Below are positions 12,578 to 24,100 of a DNA stretch of 64,000 nucleotides, one piece after another (the stretch's first letter is position 1; each line of letters opens with the position of its first letter). The notes below the pieces were generated by a model. The model was not told the origin of the DNA and made no database searches. It saw only the letters and a program-made list of their open reading frames with translations. Source of the stretch: Effrenium voratum (taxonomy: Eukaryota > Sar > Dinophyceae > Suessiales > Symbiodiniaceae); the NCBI GenBank assembly GCA_963377175.1, contig CAUJNA010000520.1:136001-200000 (forward strand), written 5' to 3'. The position numbers and the translations under genes were made by a program.

Positions 12578-13115
12578 TGTGCAATGTTCAAGAGACCCCT
12601 TTACTTTGGGGAGAGGGATGGTCCACCTGGTGTGGATCCTGAATGACCGTTAAATGATTCCTATATATTCCTATTAAGGGTTCGAGGGAGTTTTGACCAT
12701 GGCACAGCTGGCGTGATGATGGCAAAGGCCTTTTGGAGCTGAACTATCGCAAGCTGAGGTGAATGCCTGGTCTCTGCTCCAGCGACACATTGCCGCGATC
12801 ACTGGTGTGCCAGTGTGTATGAGAAGCAGATAGGGAAGCAAGCAGATATCGATGGACCAGCGTGACAGCTATCACTGACAGACCAGGCCTCTCAACAGCG
12901 TTTACAACCAACTTGCGCATGGGTTGAATTGGGTAATACGTGGTAGAGGTGCGGAGAAAGAGATGCTGCGCTCGCTGCTTCATAGGATGTTGAAGCATCG
13001 TTTCCGGAAGCCCGTGATAGGCGGGGAAGACGGCCACGATTTGTGGTACCACCGTCCATGTCTCAGCCACTGCTTCTTCGTGCCTGTAGCTGTTGTACCA
13101 TTGCTTTTTGCCAAG

Positions 13116-14930
13116 GAGTACATGGCTCCAGAGATCATCAACAGACAACCTTATGGGTTGATGGTTGACTGGCAGGGGTGCTCAGAGAGTCTGCAACGAT
13201 TGGCGTTAGCTGTTCTTCTTGAGCAGTTTTGTGCCTGTCTTCTTCCTGTTTTGTGTAGTGCAGGGACACATCCCTTGCTTCTCTCGGCCTATCTCCAGAG
13301 ACTCCGAGCCACCTTTTTTGTTGCCTGCACCTTGTCAGCGTGCAAGGTGGTCTTTCGGAGTTCTTGTCTATGAGATGCTGGCCGGTCGCTCGCCCTTCAA
13401 CGATGCTGACGCGGCGCCCTCAGTCATTCGAAGTTGTGGCCTGGGAAATTGAAAAAACCTGAGCCTCGAGTCCAAGCCAAGCGACCCTTTCTGACCCGTC
13501 GAATCATCTGCGCGCATATTGTTACACCTGATACCTGCAGCATTTTCGTGATGAAATAATATTTCGGCAAGACTACAAGATTCGGGGCTTCAGCTTCAGA
13601 CACTCCATTCCTTGCTGGAATGTCCTTCCTTGTCGGCAATTCCAACGGAGCTTCCGTTGGAGCAGTGAGGAAATGTTGCCATTTGCTGGAAGGTCGGTTC
13701 ATGCTTGCCGTCACAGCTCTGCGCCCGACATAGGAGAACCAGGTCTTGTCGCTGGTGCTTGCTGGCCGCGTCTCCTACCCTGTAGTTGGGCACTCAGTGG
13801 CATTTCAGCAGGCGCTTTGAATGTCTCAGCTCAAAATGAAGAGCTTGGTGCGGGCAAGGAATTCTCAACATGTGCCATGCTCAAAACTCCTATGGCCTAT
13901 GGTTCCCTCAATAGGAATCATTCCGGTGGTCATTAAGGATCCCTACTACCAATGTGGATGACCAGCGCCGTTGACCCCAAGTAAAGGGGTGGTTTGACCT
14001 GGTACACATTGGGTGGATTGATTTTTCACTGAGACTCGGTGTGAAGTGTTGCGATCAGCATGTAGCTTTCCCGCCCCTCTGAGAACTTCTCCAAAGAGTC
14101 GAAGGACTTCGTTGCGAGGCCCGGGGCAAAGCCATGCGTCGTGGCATCAGCAACTTGCAAAACTACGGGATGCTCGTTGATACTGTGGGTGGACAAATCC
14201 TGCACCACTTAAAGCCATGGTTGAAACCCCCTTGGCGTACAAATAATATTGTCGGTAGCTCACGTACATCGTACGCGAAGCCAACGTTTGACCCGTGCGT
14301 TTTGCTAGGCTCCTGACCAAGAGCCCTACTAGGCGACTGGGTGCTCCCGAAATCGCAGTGCAGGGCCCAGCAAAGCTGCCTTAGTTCTGCATGCGAGGAA
14401 GTGTTTGCCCTTTGGGGCCCATTTGGGTGTGTCCTTGGGTTTTGCTGTTGGTGTCCCTTCAAAACCAACCAAATGGGGGTACCCTCAAAAACAAGGCACA
14501 CACCCGTTTGGGCTGCTTGTGCTTGAACCTTGAGTGGCTCTAAGCCTGGCGCTCAGAAGGGGTAGAGAGCAGAGGCACCTCGTGCAAAGCACCCAGCAGC
14601 CCCGCTTGGTTTAATAGAAAGGTTGAGGGCAATGTTCAATGCCCTGGTGTGACACCATAAAGCCAGCGAGAACTCCAATTATGTAATTGTCAAGGCTTGT
14701 GACGTGCTCACTCAGTTCACCCCACCCCGACTCCCCGAAAATCGATTCCTCACCCTGCGGCCCTGGCCGTTCGGCGCCCCGCTCGCGCGCCCCTGGCCGC
14801 CGGCTGGAGCCTCGGGTCTGTTGACCTTCAGCGGGATGGCGCCCGGCACTCAGCACGTCTCCCCGTCTCAGGATCCATGCGCCCAATCCGCCGAACGCCC
14901 AGGAGGCCTTCGTCCACTGGGATAGACAAA
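13116..14930 (+). CDS. AGC-type protein kinase, C-lobe exons
   Basis: Exon 13116-13171 encodes the P+1 loop and APE motif, EYMAPEIINRQPYGLMVDW. It splices in phase 2, with a GC donor at 13172, to 13347, which continues WSFGVLVYEMLAGRSPFND, so the junction gives the VDWWSFG signature of AGC kinases. Exon 14066-14118 reads PSENFSKESKDFVAR, matching the helix G-H region, and an exon near 14871-14928 reads PNAQEAFVHWD, resembling the end of a kinase domain. The product would phosphorylate Ser/Thr. The glycine loop, catalytic Lys, HRD and DFG segments were not found upstream, so either their exons are too short or diverged for me to see, or this is a broken copy. Confidence 0.8.
14423..14507 (+). 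mobile_element. family D element
   Basis: Compact copy with ends tgggtgtgtcctt and aaggcacacaccc. Confidence 0.82.
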
Positions 14931-15194
14931 TTCGGCTGTGCAATCACGGGAGGGGAGAGACATTGGCGGTCGTCCGATGTAGGTGAGTGGAGCAATGGGA
15001 TACACATTGGACCGTGATGCGCTATATTTCTGCTTTCAACTTCTTGGGCTTCCGATGATTCCTGTAGCATGGTGGGCATGTGTGCATGGGCGGGCTTCCA
15101 CCAACCGTGCAGCGGCAGGCTTCCGCCCGCAAGACCAGCCCGGAAGGCAGGGCGGGCAGCGAGCATATTACTTTTCCATCCCTCCCTGCCTCCC

Positions 15195-15384
<190 letters not shown>

Positions 15385-16157
15385 TGTTTTCTTGTTTGTG
15401 TGTTTGTTTGTGTGTTGGTTTTATTGTGTATGTGCATTGGTTAAAACATCGAGATCGTCGATGCGGCTGGGCCTTCCATGAACTGCACTCTGGGGAGTTC
15501 TTCTTCTTTTGTTACGTACTCTGTACTTTGTTAATGACGCGAGGGAGACACAGCAAATTCTGGGGTTCTTAGGGGGGGCAGTGCAAGGGGGGGGCAGTTG
15601 GAAACCCTCTTAAGAGCCTTATAAGCAAACAGACATGCTAGGGTAGCAGAGACAAGTCACCAAGCAACTGTCATCCGTTTGTGGAGCCACGTCTTGAGCT
15701 TCGCACATTTGCAAGCGTTTCGCGGATGGGTCCGTTTGGATTATTAAAAAAATCCGGGATCCTTTTTGGGAGCCTTTTTTTTCCGGGGAGCCCAAACTTG
15801 CTTGCACGATAGGTAGGGAATGTCCGGAACCGGGTGTTGGTTGAATGATCCGGTTTTGATTGGAAGGTTGTTTTTTCTCTTTCTGTTGGGAATGAACCGC
15901 TAGGGATTCCGGAAAAAGGCCAGCCTGGCCAACTCGGCACCCGGTCCCCTTGCCCGTTGCTCGGTGCCCCCTTTGCACCCCTTGACACCGAGAGGGGTAC
16001 CGAGCCGGGCCAACCTGATAAAGCAAGGGGTCGTTCCATTTCTCAGGGCCCTGCATCTCTCGGAGCGCCCAGATCTTTCGCCAGGCTCCGAGCACCGGGT
16101 CTGGGGCACAGCTTGGACTCGCGGAGCGATGCACGGCTTCTTTTGCATGCGCGACAG

Positions 16158-16380
16158 GTATATATATATATATATATATATACATGGCTGTGGGTCAACA
16201 CCAATGGTACCATTTTGGGGTAGGTGCACCACCCATTTTAGTCTATTTTAGTGGGGATTGGGACGTTCACTGGGGGCACGGGCTTTTGACCCATGGCCAT
16301 ATATGTAGATATATATATATATATACACATACATGGTACCCCCAAAAAACATGTACATGTATATATATATATATATATTT
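16158..16380. repeat. TA dinucleotide runs flanking an inverted-repeat element
   Basis: TA runs at 16158-16182, 16310-16325 and 16359-16378 surround the family A element at 16185. Confidence 0.85.
16185..16299 (+). mobile_element. family A element inside TA repeats
   Basis: Complete copy with ggtgcacc centre, flanked on both sides by TA runs. Confidence 0.92.
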
Positions 16381-17354
16381 ATGTACATATACATATGTAT
16401 GTATGTGCCTATCCAGGACATCACTTCAGAGTTTTGTTGTTAATGTACCTTGTATGAGACAGCGCGCTCCCGTCAAGTTTCGTGCTGCAAATGCCCTTTC
16501 TGATGGTTTTCGAAAGAGAATTGGCACCGCGCATCTCTCTCTCTCTCTCTCTCTTTCTAGTTCTCTCTGTGTGTGGGTGTGAGTGTGTCAGATTGCATCA
16601 GGCAGCAGAGCCGGGACGAGCCTGAGTGCAAGGAGGGCGCAACTCTTCCCCAACAATTGGACGCAACCTGATCTGAGAGTGTTGGGGACCTTCCCAACAT
16701 GGCAGGATAGATTCCACTTGACATCCCACCAAACGGGTACTCAGCTATCAGACGTTCATGGAGCCCGAGAGCGCAACGATGTTCGTAGCTTTCAGGAGCT
16801 TGTGCTGGAGGAGGATGCAAGGCAAGGATCGCAAACCTGACCTCGTCAGGTAAAACCAGCTTTGGCCCGTTGGGAATTTCCTTCAGCAGCGCTTTGCGAC
16901 CCCCAAAATCTGCGAAGGCAGACACGGTTCCCCCTTGGTTGGTTTGGATTTTGGGATTTAACAAGAACCCTGGCGGTTTGGATTTTGGGATTTGAAGGGG
17001 TCCCTGGTTCTTGTGGCTAAATGGGACACCTCCCCTCCTTGTTTCACCACCCAAGTCCCCCGATTCGGCCCCCCAAAAGCCACGCGGATTGATTCGACGC
17101 CAGGTCTCGCGCCTCGACCACCAACGCCGCGGCCTCGGACAACTTCTCGCGGGGGGAGGGGGCGATTTGGTCAGAGGGCGACCCCCTTTTCTTGCTGAGA
17201 GAGAGAGATGCAGGGAATGAGAAATGGAAGTACCTCAAGAAAAACAAGAACATCCAGGCGATTTGCGTTCCTTTCTGCGGGGATCCAAGCAAAGCCGGTT
17301 CATTCAACACCCGGAAACAAGGGCATCTACCTATCGCAGCAGCAAGTTTTCAGG

Positions 17355-17472
17355 TGAGTCACAATCAAAACCCAGGCCATACATGGGTGCACATCTCCGC
17401 CTTCCCAATTCTTTACATTGACATGGTGATGGGTTAACCATTTTTGTACCTTTCGGTTTTGATTTTGACTCA
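17355..17472 (+). mobile_element. family B element
   Basis: Diverged copy with the gggtgcacatctccgcc variant interior, shared with the copies at 23621 and 31723. Confidence 0.84.
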
Positions 17473-17589
17473 AATGTTGACCCAGCATCTAAGAAGAACC
17501 AATAGTAACAGGGGGGTGTTTGTTCCCCACTGAACCAGGGACACCCGCCTAGGGAAAGCCCGAAAGCCACGAAAGCCACGCATGTCCGA

Positions 17590-20500
17590 TGTCCGACTTG
17601 TCCGCGCTGAGGGCTTTCTGAAGGGCCCACTGCTGGAGTGGGCGGCTGTGCAGGCGCCTTTCGATCGCTGGGCATATCGCCGGCGTCGCTGGGGCATGAG
17701 AGGCTTCCGCTTGACGGACAAAATCCGTTCGCGCCACTTTGAAACCATGGTTGAAACCAATATGAAACCATAACGTTTGTTTCGATATTTACGTCGGGGA
17801 GTCATCAGAAACCAGCTAACTCATGGGAAACGAGAACGTTTGTTGGTACGTTGGAATCGAATCAGAAACCTTAGGTGCGAAGTGGATTTCGTCCAGCCTA
17901 CGGAAAACACGGCGAACGGGGCAAGGTTCGTTTTGGTTGCGCCGGATGAAACGACTTTTGCGACAGAAATTGTACAGCGCAGATGCAAGACATGTCACTT
18001 GCGGAGCCAAGCTTTTTCCAGTGCCTCCACCGTTTAGCTTTCATGGACAGCACCCTTTGGCTGTCCCGATACCCCCCAAACGCGCCGAGCAGTGCTGCGG
18101 TGGTAAATCAGGAAGGCCATCTTGACTCATATTGCTCACCCCAAATACTCGTGTTGACATGGGGGCTGGTTGGTTTGCCTGGGGCCGATATCTGTCAATC
18201 CCGCCGATATCAATCCCCTGGTCTCACGAGCTCGTCGGAAACTCCACGGGGTGCAGGAGTTGGAGGTCCTTGAGGCCAAGGATCTCGAGGAGAAGCGGCA
18301 AGAGCAGGTGCGTCAGCTGAGGCGGGGGATGGAAGTCGCCCGCGTCATGCGAGGTTTGGCGAGAGGAGTGGCGCCGCGTCCACACGGGGTTTCGACCCGG
18401 TTTATTTTTCCGAAAAAGGCTTGGAGTCTCCATGACCCTTAGAAGATGGAGTTAGGGCCGCTTAATTTTGGGTAATCACCCTATTTTTGAAAGGGTCATA
18501 GAGACGTTAAACTGGTTTCATGCTGCTTTCCCTCGATGTGGCTCACATCTAAGGGGGCCGAACGGGGCCGTGGCGGAGCTTCTTTGGCCCTCGCCAGGAA
18601 AGAAAACCTCGCATCGCTGGATGCGCAGCGTGAGCAGCACATGCGGCTGCAGGCCCCAAACGCGGGAACGTGCTCCAGGGATCTGGGGATGGCTCCTTTT
18701 TTGGGCGCACTTCCTGTTGCTTGGTTTCAGCCCGTGCCTGAGGATGAGAGGCGCGAGCTCTCAAGGAGGCAAGCGACTTCTGCGCATCCCATTCAGATGG
18801 GTGTGGCTCAAACTTAAACAGGACGGGTTACGCAGGCTTTGGTCCATGTTTCCACATGCTGCTATGTGCCATTTTGGTACCGGTTTTTTGAGCCACAGCC
18901 AGATAAGAAGCTCAACACGAGAGGTATGCCCAAGAGGAAGGGCGGCTTTTGTCCAGAAGATGGCTAAACCGCCCAGGTGGCGCGCAGAGGCAGAGGAGGA
19001 TGCATTGCGCTTCCGCGAGGATGGGAAGAAAGCAAAGATCACGATGCGCAGCTGGTTCATCTTTTGTTCGCATCTGGCCATGGGTCACAACCTATGCCTC
19101 CATTTTGGGGCGGATGACCACCCATGTACCCCACCTATTTTGATGTTTACCAGGGGTTTCCTGGGTTTTGACCCACAGCCATCTGTCTGTACCTAGTGCC
19201 TGGCATTGGTTCTCCACGCCCGCTGCTGAATTGCTCGGCAGGAGGAGGCGGCCAAGAAGCAGAGGACCTTCGAGGCGGGTGACGCCAAAAAGCGGCCTGG
19301 ACCCTGCATGTCAAACCATCATTGTATCCAAGGGGTTGGTTATAAAACCACCATGATTTTTACCTAAGGAATTTCATCCTCCAATTTGGGTCATTGCCAT
19401 TCTTTTAATGGGGGCAAGGAACCCTGGGGTGGCGCTTGTTTTTCACGCCGCCAGGTGCGGCGTCAGTTTGACGAAGAGCGGCGGCAGCAGCTCGAGTTGG
19501 CCAAGAGGCGCCAGGCTGAGGAGCAGCAGGCCAGGAGCAAACCATCCGACTCAGTCAGCAGGGTTCCACTTTGTGGCAACCCCAAAGTGAATTGAAACCT
19601 AGGGGTGGTTGGAATTTCAGCATCCAATTTGGGTCAACCAACTTAAACCTGGTTGACTTCGCCAAGGGAAACCCCTGGGTTGAAGTCTACCTTGAGGCAG
19701 TCAAACAACAAAACCCTGTCAGTCAGTAAGAGTTGTTTTTCGGCGAAAAAATGTGCGGCCGCAGGTCGAGTTTGAGGAAGGCCTGAGCTCGCAGCCGAAA
19801 AAGCTTGGTTTTGGCTCGATCCATGCCCCCATTCTGCCTGACCACTTGAGCCACAGTTTCCTGGTAGTAGCGGTCCTTCCGATCCAACCCAAGCCTCCCC
19901 CTAGGAAGCGAAGAAGCGAAGAAGCCCTTGGGTGTGTCTTTTTGGGGAGCCCTTTACGGCTGGCCTTCTTTGGGAAGCCACCAGCCCAACTGAACGGCAG
20001 GCCAGCGCCTCCTGAAAGAGGCCAACACGCTGCGAGAGCGAGCAGAGCAGAAGGAGCACGATCGACGCAACAAGGAGCGAGCGCAGGCGAGCTGCGCCTC
20101 GATTCGCTCTTTCTCTTGGTGCGATGGCTAGGTGAAATTGACATGAACCTGGGACATCGAAAGGAAACAATCGGGGATGGTGAAGGGCTCATTCCCTCTG
20201 TCTTTTACTCTTCTACTCCTTGTCTCCCCTGCCATAACTCTTCGTTGGATTGCCTCCCCTTCGGTTCGCCAGGCGTTTTTTGCTCTCGGTGGAATTTCCA
20301 CCCGACTAGTAGGTACCCCCTACTCACAATACCCGCTTTCCAGTTTGTTTTAAAGGAAAACCTGGTTTGCCCTGGTAAATACCTCCCTTTTGTAGTAGAG
20401 GGCCGACATCATACCCTGAAAAAAGGCTGGGTATTTGGCTGTGGGTCAAAAATAGGTACGCAAAATGGAACTTTTGTAAGAGGAAACATGGACTAAAAGC

Positions 20501-20655
20501 TGCGGTCCATGTGTTGGTTGAATTTTGACCCGCAGCCATTTTGAGCAGGGGGCGGCCCTTGGTGAGTTCCTCACGCTTCTCCGAGCGCAGGCGCTGAAGA
20601 TGGTGGACCAGGCCCGGATTGCCCGGGTGGAGAAGGCCCAGCGCCGCGAGGAGGA
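17590..20655 (+). CDS. coiled-coil protein I (TPH-like)
   Basis: A run of short exons gives highly charged helical peptide. Best exons: 18257-18307 (LEAKDLEEKRQEQ), about 18567-18652 (LASLDAQREQHMRLQ), 18731-18768 (PEDERRELSRR), about 18957-19050 (EAEEDALRFREDGKKAK), 19242-19278 (EEAAKKQRTFEA), 19455-19529 (FDEERRQQLELAKRRQAEEQ), 19765 on (VEFEEG), 20001-20086 (EANTLRERAEQKEHDRR) and about 20545-20655 (VDQARIARVEKAQRREEE). Most are preceded by CAG and followed by GC or GT. The Glu/Arg/Gln repeats resemble TPH-domain ciliary proteins; that family name is an inference from composition. An exon candidate at 17590-17715 is Trp/Arg-rich and may be its 5' part. No stop was identified before the next gene at 21107. 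Confidence 0.68.
17716..17894 (+). mobile_element. family H element, long
   Basis: Family H ends are GACGAAATCCGTTCGCACCA and its complement. This 179-bp copy holds a duplicated aacgtttgtt block, 60 bp longer than its relatives. Confidence 0.83.
18422..18507 (+). mobile_element. family G inverted-repeat element
   Basis: Family G is about 85-95 bp with ends TGGAGTCTCCATGACCCTTA and its complement. Confidence 0.85.
18798..18901 (+). mobile_element. family C inverted-repeat element
   Basis: Family C elements are about 100-110 bp, begin TGGGTGTGGCTCAAAA, end TTTTTGAGCCACAGCCA and carry a ggtttt(g/a)gtcc(a/c)tgtttcca core. Their outer ends nearly match family A. This copy lies between coiled-coil I exons. 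Confidence 0.88.
19075..19181 (+). mobile_element. family A-prime element
   Basis: Subfamily sharing family A ends but with a different interior (ccaggggtttcctggg). Lies between two coiled-coil I exons. Confidence 0.85.
20436..20538 (-). mobile_element. family C element
   Basis: Reversed copy whose ends read ggctgtgggtcaaaa and ttttgacccgcagcca, intermediate between families A and C. The coiled-coil exon at about 20545 follows within ten bases. Confidence 0.85.
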
Positions 20656-21106
20656 GGCGGGCGGTTGCCGCCCCGTTGGTTCGGGGAGCCCAACCTTTGG
20701 GGAGGATCCCGGGGCTCCGCCCAACGGGGGGGGGGGTCAGGGGGTCAACCAACTTTTGGGCGGGAAAACAAAAATCCGGCCATCCCAACTTCTGGGAGTA
20801 ACTGTTTGTGCAACCGGGGGAGTCCCAGCTCGGTTCCCAACTGGGGAAAATGGCCGGCGACCAACGGCTTAAGGGTTCCCAAGTGGGCACAAAAGATTTT
20901 TCCGGCGGCTTGGTGCCATGCGACGTGAGAGGTCATTTCGCGCGGCGCCGCTGGTTCGCTTGCCCTTAGCCTTGGGCCAAATCGCAGCGTTTGGCTCATT
21001 TAGATTTAGGTCGACATGTCGAAGTGGATTATAGAGGACCGTGCGACTTCTCAGTTGCTAAGTTGGGCGACTTCTCGGCGGCCGATGTCTTTTTTGTCTT
21101 TTTCAG

Positions 21107-24100
21107 GACCTGGAGGAGGGTTTGCGATTCAGCTACAAGCTCCTTGGCAAGCCTGACGCGAGCCGTCGCAACCCGTTGCGTTGCGAACGACTCCCCGAGG
21201 CTGCGCAAGATTTTGAGCTCTACTCAGTCCAAGTTCCAGCAGGCCCGTCCGCCCGCCTTTGGTCCGGAAGTCGCAACGGAAATCGGATAAAATCCTAAGC
21301 CACGTGCAGGTTCAAGGCGCATCCCTTGTGATTCTTGACATTCTGGGCCACCTTGAATACCAGATTCTGACAAATCGGACTTGGGGCCCAGCAGTCTCGA
21401 GAGTTTGCAGCATCCACCAGCCGCCGGGTCAGGTGGATGTTTGTGACACGGAGCCATTTGGGCGCGTGCTGATTATTGATGGGCTCATCCAGGCGTGGGA
21501 AGAGTTTTGAAATCTGGAGCATGACTTTGGATGGAAAGTCGCCTGAGCCATCATCAAAACCCGGGCATGAAGACTAGTAAGGGACAATCCTCTGGCCATA
21601 AATAGCTGCGGCCGCCTTCTGAATTCTTTACATGGTTCAGGGTAGACCATTCAATTCTCGATCGGTTTTGATTGTGACTGACCTATCACTTTGCTCTCTC
21701 TACTCTCCAGTCTTCTGAGCTGGACGAGTTCATTTACCATGAGTGCCTGGTGCATCCTGCCCTTCTGGCACATGCGGGGCCAAAGCGAGCCCTTCGGCAT
21801 ACCACGCTGGCTTGTGTGGGCTTCTGCGCCTGTCATTTTTGCAAGGAAGTGAAGTTGAGTGTGTCTTTTTTTAGGGGACCCCCCCCAAAAAAAGGCAAAA
21901 TTGCGGCTTTTCCCTTTTGGCTTCCCCTAAAACCCACAAAACAGCGGGGACCCGCAACAGACACAGCCACATGGTTTGGTCCTGAGGTGTTCATCGGCGG
22001 CTTGGCTGATGGCGCCATGACTTTGGGCTTTGTCGCCACTTAGAAATCCGAGGTGGCGGAGGTGAGGGCAGCACTGCGCGGGAGGTGCTGCGTCACAAGT
22101 CGGTGGAGAAGTGTGCCGGGCGCCCGGAAAATGACGCGACGACTCGTCGTCCCGCGGTTTGGCCGCATGCGGGGGTTGGTCAATAATCCGTTCGGCGCCA
22201 AAGCAACCAGTAACTTTTCCCCATCTGGTGGTGAAAGTCATCCTTTTTAGTGGTTTCCGAGATGGTCATCCCATTTTTACCGGACCTTTTGATCAACCCT
22301 CGTGTCAGTCGGTGTAAAGTCCTCTGAGTCAGTCGCATGGAAAGATGTCTCAAGGCTGGTTGGAAGCAGCGATTTTTTTCCCGGTGGTTGGCTGAAGCTC
22401 GTACCCAAGGTGATGGTCGACATTGATGGCGACGTCGTGGATTTCTGCAAGGCGACATCCGATGCTTCCCATCCCCATTTGAGCATCCGACAAAATCTTT
22501 GGTAGTATTCAGTAGTCTGCGGGCCGCCGTGGGGTCACCCAAAGTAGCCAAGGACTGCAAAACCGATAGGGGCCCACCCACAACCGATACCCCTGATTGT
22601 TTGAAAGGGTTAACATACACATAATACACAATGTTGAAGGACGATCAATTTTGAGGCTGCAGTGACTTTGCAGCAGCTGGCCCGAGATTTGTACTTTGCA
22701 GCAGCTGGCTCGAGTTGAAGTACATTGAACATAGGTTCCCATTGCGTTTCCTTTGTGTTAGCAGCCCCTCATGTTTGTGAACTCTCAACAAAGACTTCTC
22801 TTAAACCCGCAAACGTCTGCCCGCCCGACCGATACCCCCGACCGATACGCCGACCGATACAGCTTTCTTTACGAAACCTGCGCTGCGTGAGAAGGAGCCC
22901 TTTCGAGCCATGGGCGTGTACTCGAAGATGGAGCTTGTACTAGACTTGTACTACAAAGTTGCGATTTTCGAGCTGGAGCTGCGGAAGTGTACTTCGCGTA
23001 CTAGACTTGTACTACAAAGTTGCAATTTTCGAGCTGGAGCTGCGGAAGTGTACTTCGCGTACTAGACTTGTACTACAAAGTTGCGATTTTCGAGCTGGAG
23101 CTGCGGAAGTGTACTTCGCGTATTAGACTTGTACTACAAAGTTGCGATTTTCGAGCTGGAGCTGCGGAAGTGTACTTCGCGTACTAGACTTGTACTACAA
23201 AGTTGCGATTTTCGAGCTGGAGCTGCGGAAGTGTACTTCGCGTACTAGACTTGTGCTACAAAGTTCCGATTTTTCGAGCTGGAGCTGCGGAAGTGGACTT
23301 TGCGTACTAGACTCGTGCTACAAAGTGCTGGAGCTGCGGCAGTGTACTTCGCGTGCTAGACTTGTACTACAAAGTTGCGATTTTCGAGCTGGAGCTGCGG
23401 AAGTGTAATTTGCGTACTAGACTTGTACTACAAAGTTGCGATTTTCGAGCTGGAGCTGCGGAAGTGTACTTCGCGTACTAGACTTGTACTACAAAGCTGC
23501 GATTTTCGAGTTGGAGCTGCGGAAGTGTAGCTGGACCTCCAAACGCTGCATAACCGATAGGGGCCCATCCAAATTATCAATGGCAGCCAAGCTATCAAGA
23601 GATTTCGTCCGCAACTCATTTGAGTTAAAACCCGGGTAATTGCAGGATAGCAAGGGACAATCCCCTTGCCTTAAATGGGTGCGCTCTCCGCCTTTTCAAT
23701 CCTTTACATGGTGCCTGGGTAAACCAGTTTCATCCCGGGTTTCGCTGATGACTCAATTTTGGACCCAGGATCCAAGAAGAACCAATAGTAACAGGGGGGT
23801 GAACACCCCTTTTGCACTGAAGTCAAGTCCACCCCGGAAACCCAGGATTTCGGAGTTGTCTCCCCTCCCCACTAGAAACACGCACACACACACACACACC
23901 CCAAAGCTGCCTGCCCAAGTCCCCGAACCCGGAAACCTTCCCCGCCCCACTGAACCAGTAAAAACACCCCCTTTTGCCTGGCCAAAGTCCCCGAACGGTA
24001 ACCCGAAACCATGTGGTGAACCAGCAAACCACCCTCCTTTTGCGGCTGTCCAAAGTCCCTGACCCGGAAACCCAGGGACTTGAAGGGATTTGGCTTGTGA

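Noticed and set aside
17044..17310. Minus-strand helical peptide (REKLSEAAALVVEARDLASN)
   Set aside because: It looks plausible, but all neighbouring exons are on the plus strand and the plus strand is also open (Pro/Arg-rich). Undecidable, so not listed as a gene.
20529..20551. Resemblance to the dinoflagellate spliced leader (cgcagccattttgagcag)
   Set aside because: The match is made by the end of a family C element plus four T; the second half of the leader does not fit. A similar chance match occurs at 26113.
21107..21297. Alternative frame at the first ACL5 exon ending at TAA 21288 (SPRLRKILSSTQSKFQQ)
   Set aside because: It could be a terminal exon of coiled-coil gene I, but the frame beginning LEEGLRFSYKLL fits the ACL5 N-terminus and joins the next exon in phase through a GC donor.
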